Positions 9,010 to 18,015 of a stretch of DNA of 49,109 nt are shown here, piece after piece. The notes beneath the pieces were generated by a model, which saw only the letters and a program-made list of their open reading frames with translations, did no database searches and was not told the DNA's origin. Source of the DNA: Pseudomonas sp. QTF5 (GTDB lineage Bacteria; Pseudomonadota; Gammaproteobacteria; Pseudomonadales; Pseudomonadaceae); contig NZ_AZRW02000031.1 in NCBI RefSeq assembly GCF_000512695.2, positions 1 to 49,109 on the forward strand. The letters are read 5' to 3'. The first letter of the stretch is position 1, and each line of letters starts with the position of its first letter. Made by a program: the position numbers and the translations under genes.

Positions 9010-10347
9010 TCAGCTCGCCGTGGCCAACAATAAATCCATCACCGACCGACCATGCCCACGCGACTTGCCATGGTCATACAACGAACCGGCAATTTCATCG
9101 GCGCGGATTGGCAGGATCGACAGCAAGGTGTCGCTCAAGCCGTGGCTGGCCTGGCAGAAGCCCTGCATATAGATGCCGGCCTTGCAGCGCTCGTCGGTGA
9201 TCAGTTTGTAGTTGCGATCGACCTCGAAATCACCCAGGTACTGTTCCAGCGGCGCCAGCAGTTTGCGGTGCATCTGACGCTCGTAACCGGTGGCCAGCAC
9301 CACGGCATCGTAATGGCGAACCGTGACTTCACCGGTGGCGTTATTGCGCACCGCCAGCTCGATACCCCGCTCGGTGGCGGTGGCTTTTCCGATAGTAGTC
9401 AAAGTACGGAACGCGTGGCGCGCGATGCCCGAGACTTTCTGCCGGTAGAAGATGCCGTAGATGCGTTCGATCAGGTCGATGTCCACCACTGAATAGTTGG
9501 TGTTGTGGTACTCGTTGACCAGGCGCTCGCGTTCGCTGCTGGCTTGCTGGAACACCAGGTCGGTGAACTCAGGCGAGAACACTTCGTTGACGAAGGGGCT
9601 GTCATCGGCCGGCTTCAGGGCCGAGCCGCGCAGGATCATGTCCACCTGCACCGACGGGAAGCTGTCGTTCAGGTCGATGAAGGCTTCCGCCGCGCTCTGC
9701 CCGCCGCCGATGATCGCGATGCTCATCGGTTGGTTGTTCACGCACGGCTGCTTGGCCATGCGCTCCAGGTACTGGGAGTGGTGGAACACCCGGCCGTCAT
9801 CCTTGAGTGCCTTGAACGCTTCGGGAATGCGCGGTGTACCGCCGGCGCTGACCACTACCGAACGGGTAGTGCGCACATGCTGCTGGCCTTGCGTATCACG
9901 CGAGATCACCCGCAGCGCTTCAACCTGCTGGTGGTGCAGCACCGGCTCGATAGCCAGCACTTCCTCGCCGTAGCGGCTCTGCTCGGCAAATTGCCCGGCG
10001 ACCCAGCGCAGGTAGTCGTTGTACTCCATGCGGCACGGATAGAAGGTGCCGAGGTTGATGAAGTCCACCAGACGACCGTGGTGCTTGAGGTAGTTGACGA
10101 AGGAATACGGGCTGGTCGGGTTGCGCAGCGTCACCAGGTCCTTGAGAAAGGAAATCTGCAGTTCGCTCTGGGTGACCAGGGTATTGCCGTGCCAGCGGTA
10201 GTCCGCTTGCTTGTCGAGAAACAGCACATCCAGCTCGCCCTGGCTCGGCCCGCGCTCTTGCAGGGCGATGGCCAGAGCCAGGTTCGAAGGGCCGAAACCG
10301 ACGCCGATCAGGTCGTGAACGATGGGCGATGCAATTGCCTGTGTCAT
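9010..10347 (-). CDS. pvdA: L-ornithine N5-monooxygenase PvdA
   Basis: A 445-residue FAD/NADPH N-hydroxylating monooxygenase that makes N5-hydroxyornithine, the hydroxamate precursor of pyoverdine. Visible motifs are the FAD fingerprint near the N-terminus (GVGFGPSNLALA), the NADPH-binding GGGQSAAEAF, and the C-terminal ATGY motif (VVLATGYERQ). Length matches P. aeruginosa PvdA (about 443 residues). I use the ATG at 10347; a 35-codon upstream extension has no homology to the family. A PvdS-type promoter lies about 100 nt upstream. The hydroxyornithine-activating NRPS module and the acylating enzyme are not in this window. Confidence 0.96.
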   Translation of the reverse strand: MTQAIASPIVHDLIGVGFGPSNLALAIALQERGPSQGELDVLFLDKQADYRWHGNTLVTQSELQISFLKDLVTLRNPTSPYSFVNYLKHHGRLVDFINLGTFYPCRMEYNDYLRWVAGQFAEQSRYGEEVLAIEPVLHHQQVEALRVISRDTQGQQHVRTTRSVVVSAGGTPRIPEAFKALKDDGRVFHHSQYLERMAKQPCVNNQPMSIAIIGGGQSAAEAFIDLNDSFPSVQVDMILRGSALKPADDSPFVNEVFSPEFTDLVFQQASSERERLVNEYHNTNYSVVDIDLIERIYGIFYRQKVSGIARHAFRTLTTIGKATATERGIELAVRNNATGEVTVRHYDAVVLATGYERQMHRKLLAPLEQYLGDFEVDRNYKLITDERCKAGIYMQGFCQASHGLSDTLLSILPIRADEIAGSLYDHGKSRGHGRSVMDLLLATAS

Positions 10348-10442
10348 TTCCAGTGTCCTCTGGATGAACCCCGGAGCAGCGGGGATAAAGCCTGGGTGAC
10401 CTGACCGGCCTTTGGCGGCAGCAGATCGTCTGTTGAATAGGA

Positions 10443-10466
10443 ACGAGGACAATGAAAAAAAATTTA
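10443..10466 (-). promoter_or_regulatory. PvdS-dependent promoter of pvdA
   Basis: Read on the minus strand: TAAAT (10466-10462), a 16-nt spacer rich in T, then CGT (10445-10443). This is the -35/-10 signature of PvdS iron-starvation promoters (TAAAT-N16/17-CGT). It points at pvdA, leaving a leader of roughly 90 nt. Confidence 0.85.
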
Positions 10467-10471
10467 ACGCC

Positions 10472-10634
10472 CCTTAGGCGCAATGCCAGTTAGTTAAGCG
10501 AAATCCCTGTGGGAGCGGGCTTGCTCGCGAAGACGGCGGAACAGTAAACATTGATGTCGCCTGACACACCGCTTTCGCGAGCAAGCCCGCTCCCACAGGT
10601 TCCGCGGCTTAACTGGCTGGCATTGCGCCTAGGC
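10472..10634. repeat. Composite palindromic element A (REP pair nested in long inverted repeats)
   Basis: REP cores at 10509-10531 and 10574-10596 are embedded in longer outer inverted repeats (left: TAGGCGCAATGCCAG, then AGTTAAGC; right: the complement, GCTTAACTGGCTGGCATTGCGCCTA). The 42-nt centre contains ACATTGATGTCGCCTGA, which is also found in the elements near 20.9 kb and 28.0 kb. It separates pvdA from fpvI. Confidence 0.85.
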
Positions 10635-10637
10635 CGA

Positions 10638-11120
10638 TCAGTGGGCGTCCCACTGGCGCATGCGCACCCGGCAATGCTTCATGGCATTGACGATGTGCTT
10701 TTCCACCAGCGCCCGGGAAATACCCAGGTGCTCGGCGATTTGCGGGTGCGACAAGCCGTCGATCTTGCGCAGAAGAAAACTCTCGCGACACAGCCGTGGC
10801 AACTCCGCCAGTGCGCGCTGGAGCATGTCCAGGCGTTGACCGTGATCGATACTGTTGTGGGGGGATGGCGTGAAGTAGCGTTCTTCGCTGTCGAGCACGT
10901 CCAGGGATTCGACCTGACGCAAGGCATTGCGGCGATGGTCGTCGATCACCAGATTGAGCGCGGTGCGATAGAGAAACGCCCGGGGTTGTTCGATCGGCGT
11001 GTCACTGGAACGCTCCAGCACCCGCAGATAAGCGTCATGCACCACATCTTCGGCCACCTGACGGTTGCCTAGCTTGGCGTTCAGGAAACACACCAGCTCG
11101 CGATAGTAGTTTTCCAACAT
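10638..11120 (-). CDS. fpvI: ECF sigma factor FpvI
   Basis: A 160-residue iron-starvation (FecI-like) sigma factor that directs transcription of the ferripyoverdine receptor gene. Region 2 (LENYYRELVCFLNAKLGNRQVAEDVVHDAYLRVL) and region 4 (LPRLCRESFLLRKIDGLSHPQIAEHLGISRALVEKHIVNAMKHCR) are both intact. It resembles FpvI rather than PvdS, which is longer and has a different N-terminus. I prefer the ATG at 11120 over an upstream TTG, although the GGGAG ribosome-binding site sits unusually close (2-3 nt). A Fur-box-like site lies about 100 nt upstream. Its anti-sigma partner FpvR is not in the window. Confidence 0.87.
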   Translation of the reverse strand: MLENYYRELVCFLNAKLGNRQVAEDVVHDAYLRVLERSSDTPIEQPRAFLYRTALNLVIDDHRRNALRQVESLDVLDSEERYFTPSPHNSIDHGQRLDMLQRALAELPRLCRESFLLRKIDGLSHPQIAEHLGISRALVEKHIVNAMKHCRVRMRQWDAH

Positions 11121-11215
11121 GACTCCCGGCCGCAACGGGTGCGGTTTCTATCCTTGAACCAGATCCGCGACCGCCAGGCAGGCAGTGGCACGATGGTGGC
11201 AGTTTCGAGCGTGTA

Positions 11216-11234
11216 ATTTATAGTAATTCTCATA
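11216..11234 (-). promoter_or_regulatory. Fur box upstream of fpvI
   Basis: The minus strand reads TATGAGAATTACTATAAAT, which by my count agrees at 14 of 19 positions with the Pseudomonas-style Fur operator AATGAGAATCATTATCATT. It lies 96-114 nt upstream of the fpvI start in an AT-rich patch, as expected for a sigma gene repressed by Fe-Fur. A basal promoter probably overlaps it. Confidence 0.65.
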
Positions 11235-11321
11235 TAGATTTAAAGCGCTGTTTCTATTTGCTTGATAAATAGTGCTGTCCTATACCTGTAACCCTTGCTC
11301 GTAACTCGATATGTCCACGCT

Positions 11322-11345
11322 TAAATTCCCCGCCGCCTTCATCGT
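11322..11345 (+). promoter_or_regulatory. PvdS-dependent promoter of pvdRT-opmQ
   Basis: TAAAT at 11322-11326, exactly 16 nt, then CGT at 11343-11345, facing pvdR. The flank CTTAAATTCCC fits the iron-starvation box. Together with the Fur box it accounts for most of the 332-nt gap between fpvI and pvdR (11121-11452); I see no other gene there. Confidence 0.85.
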
Positions 11346-11452
11346 TTACAGGACAGCTCCCCGTGTCTGTCGGCCCTCCGACAGCGTTCGGCTGTCGCCA
11401 GATTTGCGCGTCAGCTGAACGACGGGCCGATTCCTATTGGCCGGAACCCTGC

Positions 11453-12625
11453 ATGAAACGTCCCCGTCACACCCGACGCGCCCTGCTTGTAGCCCTTTGT
11501 CTGATCCCCGTTATCGCCGTCGCGGCCTGGCAGGTTCTGCCTCCCGGTCGAGATCGGTTCGCCACGGTCCAGGTCGCTCGCGGCGACATTGAAAGCAGCG
11601 TCACGGCCTTGGGGACCCTGCAACCGCGGCGGTATGTCGATGTCGGCGCCCAGGCCTCGGGGCAGATTCAAAAGATTCATGTGGAGGTCGGTGATGTGAT
11701 CAAGGAAGGCCAGTTGCTGGTGGAAATAGACCCTTCCACCCAGCAGGCCAAACTCGACGCCGGGCGTTTTTCCATCGACAACCTCAAGGCGCAGCTTCAG
11801 GAGCAGCGGGCACAACACGATCTGGCCCGGCAGAAATATCGACGCCAACAGAACCTCGCCGTCGGCGGTGCCACACGCGACGAAGATGTGCAAACGGCCC
11901 AGGCCGAACTGCGTACAACCCAGGCGCGCATCGACATGTTCGAGGCACAGATCCGCCAGGCCCAGGCCAGCCTGCGCAGCGATCAGGCCGAACTCGGCTA
12001 TACGCGCATTTACGCACCGATGAGCGGAACGGTCGTCGCCCTCGACGCCCGGGAAGGCCAGACCCTCAACGCCCAGCAGCAAACGCCACTGATCCTGCGC
12101 ATCGCCAAACTGTCGCCCATGACAGTCTGGGCCGAGGTCTCGGAGGCTGATATCGGACACGTCAAACCCGGAATGACCGCCTGGTTCACCACGCTCAGTG
12201 GCGGCAATCGGCGCTGGAGCAGCACGGTCCGGCAGATCTTGCCGATACCGCCCAAACCGCTGGATCAGACCAGCCGCGGCGGCGGCAGCCCCTCCAGTTC
12301 CAATAAAAGCGGCACTGCCCGCGTGGTGCTGTACACGGTGCTGCTGGACGTCGACAACGCCGACAACGCGCTGATGGCGGAAATGACCACCCAAGTGTTC
12401 TTCGTTTCCAATCAGGCAAAAAACGTCCTTACCGCGCCGGTCGCGGCCTTGCAGGGCGGCCCGCAAGCGGACAGTCAATCGGCTCGAGTCGTCGCCCAAA
12501 ACGGCGACATCGAGCAACGCACTGTGCGCACCGGCATCAGCGATCGCCTGAAAGTACAGATCCTCGACGGACTGGACGACGGCGATCACCTGTTGATCGG
12601 CCCCGTCGACGGCAGCGGAGGCTGA
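11453..12625 (+). CDS. pvdR: Periplasmic adaptor (membrane fusion protein) PvdR
   Basis: A 390-residue MacA-like adaptor of the PvdRT-OpmQ tripartite pump, which secretes and recycles pyoverdine from the periplasm. It has an N-terminal membrane anchor (LLVALCLIPVIAVAAWQVL), the lipoyl half-motifs (YVDVGAQASGQIQKIHVEVGD and TRIYAPMSGTVVAL), a coiled-coil hairpin between them, and a beta-barrel domain. I place the start at the ATG at 11453, which begins with basic residues before the anchor; the frame upstream has no family resemblance. The stop is fused to the next start (TGAATG) and its end carries the GGAGG site for pvdT, so translation is coupled. A PvdS promoter precedes it. Confidence 0.92.
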   Translation: MKRPRHTRRALLVALCLIPVIAVAAWQVLPPGRDRFATVQVARGDIESSVTALGTLQPRRYVDVGAQASGQIQKIHVEVGDVIKEGQLLVEIDPSTQQAKLDAGRFSIDNLKAQLQEQRAQHDLARQKYRRQQNLAVGGATRDEDVQTAQAELRTTQARIDMFEAQIRQAQASLRSDQAELGYTRIYAPMSGTVVALDAREGQTLNAQQQTPLILRIAKLSPMTVWAEVSEADIGHVKPGMTAWFTTLSGGNRRWSSTVRQILPIPPKPLDQTSRGGGSPSSSNKSGTARVVLYTVLLDVDNADNALMAEMTTQVFFVSNQAKNVLTAPVAALQGGPQADSQSARVVAQNGDIEQRTVRTGISDRLKVQILDGLDDGDHLLIGPVDGSGG

Positions 12626-14599
12626 ATGCAAACGCCTCTGATCGACCTGCAAGACATTCGTAAATCCTACGGCGGCGGCGACGCGCCGCAAGTCCATGTA
12701 TTGCGCGGCATCGACCTGTCGATCCATGCCGGGGAATTCGTGGCCATCGTCGGCGCTTCCGGCTCCGGCAAATCGACGCTGATGAACATCCTCGGCTGCC
12801 TCGACCGGCCGACGTCCGGCGAGTATCTGTTCGCCGGTGAAAACGTCGCCCGACTTGATAGCGATGAACTGGCCTGGCTGCGCCGCGAAGCGTTCGGTTT
12901 CGTGTTTCAGGGTTACCACCTGATTCCGTCCGGCTCCGCCCAGGAAAACGTCGAGATGCCGGCGATCTACGCCGGCACTCCGGCGACCGAGCGCCATGCC
13001 CGCGCCGCCGCCCTGCTCGATCGTCTCGGCCTGGCGTCGCGCACCGGCAACCGTCCGCATCAGCTCTCCGGCGGCCAGCAGCAACGGGTGTCCATCGCCC
13101 GCGCGTTAATGAACGGCGGCCACATCATTCTCGCCGACGAACCCACCGGCGCCCTCGACAGCCACAGTGGCGCCGAGGTCATGGCGCTGCTCGACGAACT
13201 GGCGAGCCAGGGCCACGTGGTGATCCTCATCACCCACGACCGCGACGTGGCGGCGCGGGCCAAACGCGTCATCGAAATTCGTGACGGCCTGATCATCAGC
13301 GACAGCGCCCGCGACAACCCCGCCGCCCAGACCTCAGCCAATCCCGGTGCGCTGCAGGCGGTGGACTTACGCAAGCGGCTGACCGAAGGCGCCGAGGCCA
13401 CCGGCGCCTGGAAAGGCGAACTGGTCGATGCCATACACGCGGCCTGGCGGGTGATGTGGATCAATCGCTTCCGCACCGCCCTGACGCTGTTGGGGATCAT
13501 CATCGGCGTCGCCTCGGTGGTGGTGATGCTGGCCGTCGGCGAAGGCAGCAAGCGTCAGGTGATGGCGCAGATGGGGGCATTCGGCTCGAACATCATTTAC
13601 CTCAGCGGCTCCGCCCCCAACCCGCGCACTCCGCCGGGCATCGTGACCCTCGATGACGTCGCGGCGCTGGCCAGCCTGCCGCAGGTCATGCGGATCATGC
13701 CGGTCAATGGCGCGCAGGCCGGAGTGCGTTTCGGCAACCTCGACCACCTGAGTTATGTCGGCGGCAATGACACCAATTTTCCAGCGATTTTCAACTGGCC
13801 GGTGGTTCAGGGCAGTTACTTCACCGAGGCCGATGAACACAACGCGGCGGCGGTCGCAGTGATCGGCCATAAAGTTCGTACCAAGCTGCTCAAGGATGTC
13901 GCCAACCCGATCGGCCAATACATCCTGATCGAGAACGTGCCCTTTCAGGTCGTGGGCGTGCTCGCGGAAAAAGGCGCCAGCTCCGGCGACTCCGACAGCG
14001 ACAACCGGATCGCCGTGCCCTACTCGGCGGCCAGTGTCCGGCTGTTCGGCACCCAAAACCCCGAATACGTGACCATTGCCGCGGCCGATGCGCGCAAGGT
14101 CAAAGAAACCGAAAAAGCCATCGAGCAGTTGATGCTGCGCCTGCACAACGGCAAACACGATTTCGAACTCACCAACAATGCCGCGATGATTCAAGCCGAA
14201 GCCCGCACGCAGAATACGCTGTCGCTGATGCTCGGTTCGATTGCGGCGATTTCGCTGCTGGTGGGCGGTATCGGGGTGATGAACATCATGCTCATGACCG
14301 TGCGCGAACGCACCCGGGAGATCGGTATCCGTATGGCCACCGGAGCCCGTCAACGCGACATTCTGCGCCAGTTCCTTACCGAAGCGGTGATGCTCTCGGT
14401 GGTCGGCGGGATCGCCGGCATCGCCCTGGCGCTGATCGTCGGTGGCGTATTGGTGCTCAGCGAAGTCGCGGTCGCTTTTTCCCTGGCGGCCGCCATCGGC
14501 GCGTTCGCCTGTGCACTGATCACCGGCGTTGTCTTCGGCTTCATGCCGGCCCGCAAAGCTGCCCGGCTCGACCCGGTCACGGCCCTTACCAGTGAATGA
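12626..14599 (+). CDS. pvdT: MacB-type ABC transporter PvdT
   Basis: A 657-residue inner-membrane ABC protein with an N-terminal nucleotide-binding domain fused to a MacB permease. Walker A is GASGSGKS (residues 43-50), the signature is LSGGQQQR (about 147), and Walker B with DEPTGALD is near 170, followed by the H-loop THDRD. One membrane helix near 285 precedes a large periplasmic domain; three helices lie near 535-640, ending in the conserved PARKAARLDPVTAL. It supplies the motor for pyoverdine export through PvdR and OpmQ. It starts immediately after pvdR and is followed 7 nt later by opmQ, so the three genes form one operon. Confidence 0.94.
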   Translation: MQTPLIDLQDIRKSYGGGDAPQVHVLRGIDLSIHAGEFVAIVGASGSGKSTLMNILGCLDRPTSGEYLFAGENVARLDSDELAWLRREAFGFVFQGYHLIPSGSAQENVEMPAIYAGTPATERHARAAALLDRLGLASRTGNRPHQLSGGQQQRVSIARALMNGGHIILADEPTGALDSHSGAEVMALLDELASQGHVVILITHDRDVAARAKRVIEIRDGLIISDSARDNPAAQTSANPGALQAVDLRKRLTEGAEATGAWKGELVDAIHAAWRVMWINRFRTALTLLGIIIGVASVVVMLAVGEGSKRQVMAQMGAFGSNIIYLSGSAPNPRTPPGIVTLDDVAALASLPQVMRIMPVNGAQAGVRFGNLDHLSYVGGNDTNFPAIFNWPVVQGSYFTEADEHNAAAVAVIGHKVRTKLLKDVANPIGQYILIENVPFQVVGVLAEKGASSGDSDSDNRIAVPYSAASVRLFGTQNPEYVTIAAADARKVKETEKAIEQLMLRLHNGKHDFELTNNAAMIQAEARTQNTLSLMLGSIAAISLLVGGIGVMNIMLMTVRERTREIGIRMATGARQRDILRQFLTEAVMLSVVGGIAGIALALIVGGVLVLSEVAVAFSLAAAIGAFACALITGVVFGFMPARKAARLDPVTALTSE

Positions 14600-14606
14600 T
14601 CGATCT

Positions 14607-16001
14607 ATGAAACCGCAACTGAGCCTGTTGACCCTTTGCCTGTTACTCGGCGCCTGCAGCCACCCCGCTCCGCGCCCGGACAGCGGCATTCAACCCCCGC
14701 CGGCCTGGCAATCACCACACCGCGAAAGCGCTTCCCAAGCGAATCGGCAATGGTGGACGCAGTTTGGCAGCCCGCAGCTCGATCGCCTGATCGAACAGGC
14801 CCGCGTCGGCAGCTATGATCTGGCCGCCGCCATCGCCCGGGTGCGCCAGGCTCAGGCCGACACGGTGATTGCCGGCGGCTCGCAGTTACCAGAGGTCACG
14901 GCCGGCATGAACGCCAACCACCAGAGACTGCTGCGCGGCAACGGTTACCGCCAACTCGATGCCAGCAGCAGCGACAAAGCCGTGGACTACTTTGACGCCA
15001 GCCTCAGCGCCAGTTACGAAATCGACTTCTGGGGCGGCAAACATGCGTCCCGAAACAGTGCGCAGTTCGGGCTGCGCGCCAGCGAGTTCGATCAGGCTAC
15101 GGTTGAGTTGACCTTGCTCAGCGGGGTTGCCGACAGCTACGCGCAAACCTTGGCGCTGGGTGAACAAAGTCGCATTGCCGAGCTGAACCTGGCCAACGCA
15201 CAGAATGTCCTGAAACTGGTGCAGACCCGTTTTGATTCGGGTTCGGCCACCGCACTGGAACTGGCGCAACAGAAAAGTCTGGTGGCGGCGCAACAACGGC
15301 AACTGCCGCTGATTCGACAGCAAGCCGAGGACGCCCTGATCAGCCTCGCCGCCCTCCTTGGCCGGCCGGTCCAGCAACTGCCGCCCAGCCAGGAGTCCTT
15401 CGATCAACTGCAGTGGCCTGCCATCGGGGCCGGGCTGCCCAGCGAACTGCTCAGCCGCCGCCCGGACATCGCCCGGGCCGAAGCGCAGTTGGCCGCCGCC
15501 CAGGCCAACGTCACTGTCGCTCGCGCCGCGATGCTACCCGCCGTGACCCTGAGCGCCAACATCGGCTCGGGTGCCAACACGGCCAACGATATTCTGCGCA
15601 ACCCGTTCTACAACCTCACCGCCGGGCTGGTCGCACCGATCTTCAACAACGGCCGCCTCGGCGCTGAGCGCGACAAGGCCACGGCCCGTCAACAAGAGCT
15701 CCTGGAAACCTATCGAGGCGCGATCATCAACGGGTTTGCCGACGTCGAAAAAGCCCTCAACAGCATTCGCGGCCTGGAGCAACAGCGGGAGTGGCAACGC
15801 GAAGAACTGAACCAGGCGCAGACCGCGTTCAACATTGCGCAAAGTCGCTATCAGGCCGGAGCCGAGGATTTGCTGACGGTGCTGGAAACACAGCGCACGT
15901 TGTATGCGGCGCAGGATTCGAATGTGCAACTGCGGTTGTCGAGGTTGCAGGCGAGCATTGCCTTGTACAAGGCGTTGGGTGGGGGGTGGCAGGTGCTTTG
16001 A
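14607..16001 (+). CDS. opmQ: Outer-membrane efflux lipoprotein OpmQ
   Basis: A 464-residue TolC/OprM-family outer-membrane factor. The start at 14607 gives a clean lipoprotein signal peptide with lipobox LLLGACS, and it follows pvdT by 7 nt; the frame is open upstream inside pvdT but without signal features. Two internally similar halves carry the OEP pattern (LIEQARVGSYDLAAAIARVRQAQAD and LLSRRPDIARAEAQLAAAQANVTVARA). It forms the outer-membrane channel for the PvdRT pump. It is the last gene of the operon and converges on pvdP. Confidence 0.92.
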   Translation: MKPQLSLLTLCLLLGACSHPAPRPDSGIQPPPAWQSPHRESASQANRQWWTQFGSPQLDRLIEQARVGSYDLAAAIARVRQAQADTVIAGGSQLPEVTAGMNANHQRLLRGNGYRQLDASSSDKAVDYFDASLSASYEIDFWGGKHASRNSAQFGLRASEFDQATVELTLLSGVADSYAQTLALGEQSRIAELNLANAQNVLKLVQTRFDSGSATALELAQQKSLVAAQQRQLPLIRQQAEDALISLAALLGRPVQQLPPSQESFDQLQWPAIGAGLPSELLSRRPDIARAEAQLAAAQANVTVARAAMLPAVTLSANIGSGANTANDILRNPFYNLTAGLVAPIFNNGRLGAERDKATARQQELLETYRGAIINGFADVEKALNSIRGLEQQREWQREELNQAQTAFNIAQSRYQAGAEDLLTVLETQRTLYAAQDSNVQLRLSRLQASIALYKALGGGWQVL

Positions 16002-16046
16002 TCGAGGTTATCTGTGACCCAAAACTTCGAACCGAACACTGTCTTT

Positions 16047-16284
16047 GTGGCGAGGGAGTCCGCCCAGCCTGCGATGAGGCTGCGCTGTCGCGCAGAGAAC
16101 ATGCCGATAAATCGGCAAATAAATTTATCTTTAAAATCAATGAGATAAATTTTGTTCTATAAGAGCTTGCTCCCGCTCGACTGCGCAGCAGTCGCAAAAC
16201 CTGTGCATTCGGTGTGCCTGACACTATGTGATTGCAGGTTTCAGGGCCGCTTCGCGACCCAGCGGGAGCAAGCTCCCTCGCCAC
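16047..16284. repeat. Second-family REP palindrome, left arm interrupted
   Basis: The right arm at 16261-16284 (AGCGGGAGCAAG then CTCCCTCGCCAC) is complete. The matching left arm is split: its first part, GTGGCGAGGGAG, is at 16047-16058 and the remainder, GAGCTTGCTCCCGCT, at 16163-16177. About 105 nt of mostly AT-rich sequence lie between. That insert holds small palindromes: GCCGATAAATCGGC at 16103-16116, and AAATTTATCT at 16121-16130 paired with AGATAAATTT at 16143-16152. The whole lies between the convergent opmQ and pvdP ends. The AT-rich hairpin could help terminate both, but it lacks a GC-rich stem. Confidence 0.7.
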
Positions 16285-16295
16285 AAGTGCCTGGC

Positions 16296-17924
16296 TTACG
16301 ACCTCAGCGGCTTGACCTTCAGATTCCGCGCATACCACGGCCGTTGCGGCACGCGACGGAACAGCTTGGCGAGTTTCTTTTCGTCAGTGCCAAAGGTGAT
16401 ACGCAGCGCCAGCTTCATGGTTTCCGGGTCCATTTCCACCGACTTGCCGACCTGTAATCCCGGCGTGGTGCTGCAACCGTGGGTGCTCGGGCCGAGCCAC
16501 GGATCATCGACTTCAACCCAGCGCCCCGGGGCGAACCAGGGCACGCCATTGACCTCAAGCCGACTGACTTCCCCCGGATGGAAACGCTCATGGGCGCGGA
16601 ACCAGTCTTCCAGACGATCGTCGATCCAGCCGTGGAAGTGCCAGAACACCGGGTTCACATGAGAGGAAAACGGGTCACCGAGGAAGTCGTTTTCCGGCGC
16701 ATACCAACGCGCGGAAAAGTCCGCCGGATCCCGGGCAAAAGGCACCGGTTGACCGTTGGAGGGATCGCGTGGCACCGAGGCCCAGCGCATGTGCAGCCAG
16801 TCGTGCAGGCCTAGCTCGATCTCGGAACCGAACTGCCCCAGGGTCAGCTTCGACAGATAACGCGGATCGCTGTAGCGCGATTCCCAAACCTGGAAATTAC
16901 TGTGATAGGTCTCGGCCGTCTTGATGTCGCTGACCCACCGGGTGTACTCGGTGTCTTCGGCGGCCAGCCAGGTGGGCGGCAGCGCCGTGCCATCGTGATT
17001 GTCGAAATAGCGGGCAAAACCCTGGCGGTCGCGTTCAAGTTCCGGCTGCGGCATCGGGAAGCTCGGCCAGGACGGCAGGTCCTGCATCGAGCGCGCAGTG
17101 CCAAGCATGTGCCGATGCATGAAGAAAAAATCCACCCCCGAGCCATTACGGTCTTTGCGCGACCCACGGGCATCGCGCTCCTCGCCCCGCGGGCCCGGTT
17201 GCCAACCGATACCACGCAAGGCACCGCGCTGGTCTTCGGAGAGTTTGTGCCATTTGTCCCGCGTGGCATGCCAGAGCTGGTGGAACAAGCGGTGTTCGGG
17301 GGAAACCAGCCACGCCAGTAACGGTGGATTCAGACCGACACGCTCGCGGGCTTCGGGAAACAGCCGTTTACGCGCGACAAATCGATTGTCCAGTTCCGGC
17401 AAGCCGAGCGGGCGATCCAGACGCAGAATCCGCCCGCTGAGCGTGCCACTACCGGCATTGCCGAAATCAGCCCAGACCTCATCGAGCGTGACCGCCAGTT
17501 CATAGGCCGGTGCGCCGTTGGCCGATCGTGTATCGACCAGGCGCCAGTACAGCTTACTGGCGTCGGGCGAAACCAGATCGCCGATCACCCGGTAACGCGG
17601 CTCGGCTTCGCCACGTAATTGCTGCGCCGTATCGAGGCAACCACGCAGGCCGCGGCCGCGCTGGGCGATGTCGAGAAACAGTTCCAGCCCGCTCTGCGAC
17701 AAACCGTCGAAACCCGCTTGCGAACCTTCGAAACGGATATCCCAGATCCCTCGCAGCGAGTCGGCCAACTGCTGACCCGCGGTGTCCGCCAGGTCGACGG
17801 TCGCTTCGCCGGGGGTGATCGTCGGGTCCGGCTTCGTCCACTCACGATGCCCATAATAAGCCGCCGGCACGGCAGCGCCGGTCAGCGCCAGGCCTGCCAT
17901 GAACCATCGTCGAGAAATCGTCAT
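16296..17924 (-). CDS. pvdP: Periplasmic tyrosinase PvdP (pyoverdine chromophore maturation)
   Basis: A 542-residue copper tyrosinase that oxidises ferribactin to dihydropyoverdine in the periplasm, closing the dihydroxyquinoline chromophore. The start at 17924 gives a twin-arginine signal (SRRWFMAGLALTGAAVPAA), as expected for PvdP. Candidate type-3 copper ligands are in EHRLFHQLWHATRDKWH, FFMHRHMLGTA and VNPVFWHFHGWIDDRLEDW; the last is a typical CuB motif. Length agrees with P. aeruginosa PvdP (about 544). Earlier ATGs in frame would bury the Tat motif. It is transcribed alone on the minus strand from its own PvdS box. Confidence 0.93.
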   Translation of the reverse strand: MTISRRWFMAGLALTGAAVPAAYYGHREWTKPDPTITPGEATVDLADTAGQQLADSLRGIWDIRFEGSQAGFDGLSQSGLELFLDIAQRGRGLRGCLDTAQQLRGEAEPRYRVIGDLVSPDASKLYWRLVDTRSANGAPAYELAVTLDEVWADFGNAGSGTLSGRILRLDRPLGLPELDNRFVARKRLFPEARERVGLNPPLLAWLVSPEHRLFHQLWHATRDKWHKLSEDQRGALRGIGWQPGPRGEERDARGSRKDRNGSGVDFFFMHRHMLGTARSMQDLPSWPSFPMPQPELERDRQGFARYFDNHDGTALPPTWLAAEDTEYTRWVSDIKTAETYHSNFQVWESRYSDPRYLSKLTLGQFGSEIELGLHDWLHMRWASVPRDPSNGQPVPFARDPADFSARWYAPENDFLGDPFSSHVNPVFWHFHGWIDDRLEDWFRAHERFHPGEVSRLEVNGVPWFAPGRWVEVDDPWLGPSTHGCSTTPGLQVGKSVEMDPETMKLALRITFGTDEKKLAKLFRRVPQRPWYARNLKVKPLRS

Positions 17925-17969
17925 TGCCCTACCTGTGTCAGCCATGAAGCAGGCTTTATCCAAGCTAGA

Positions 17970-17993
17970 ACGTTTGTTGGGTGGGGAAATTTA
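17970..17993 (-). promoter_or_regulatory. PvdS-dependent promoter of pvdP
   Basis: On the minus strand TAAAT (17993-17989), a 16-nt spacer and CGT (17972-17970) match the PvdS consensus. It is 46 nt upstream of the pvdP ATG. Confidence 0.85.
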
Positions 17994-18015
17994 AGCGTGC
18001 CAAACACAATCCCCT

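Noticed and set aside
10348..10452. N-terminal extension of PvdA to 10452
   Set aside because: It would overlap the PvdS -10 element and the leader, and the added residues do not resemble the family.
10509..10596. CRISPR-like array made of the repeated GTGGGAGCGGGC units
   Set aside because: Units are inverted pairs scattered tens of bases to kilobases apart, without regular spacers or cas genes; they are REP elements.
11411..13084. 557-codon minus-strand frame across pvdR and pvdT
   Set aside because: It overlaps two clear efflux genes with intact motifs and has no recognisable domain; a shadow frame.
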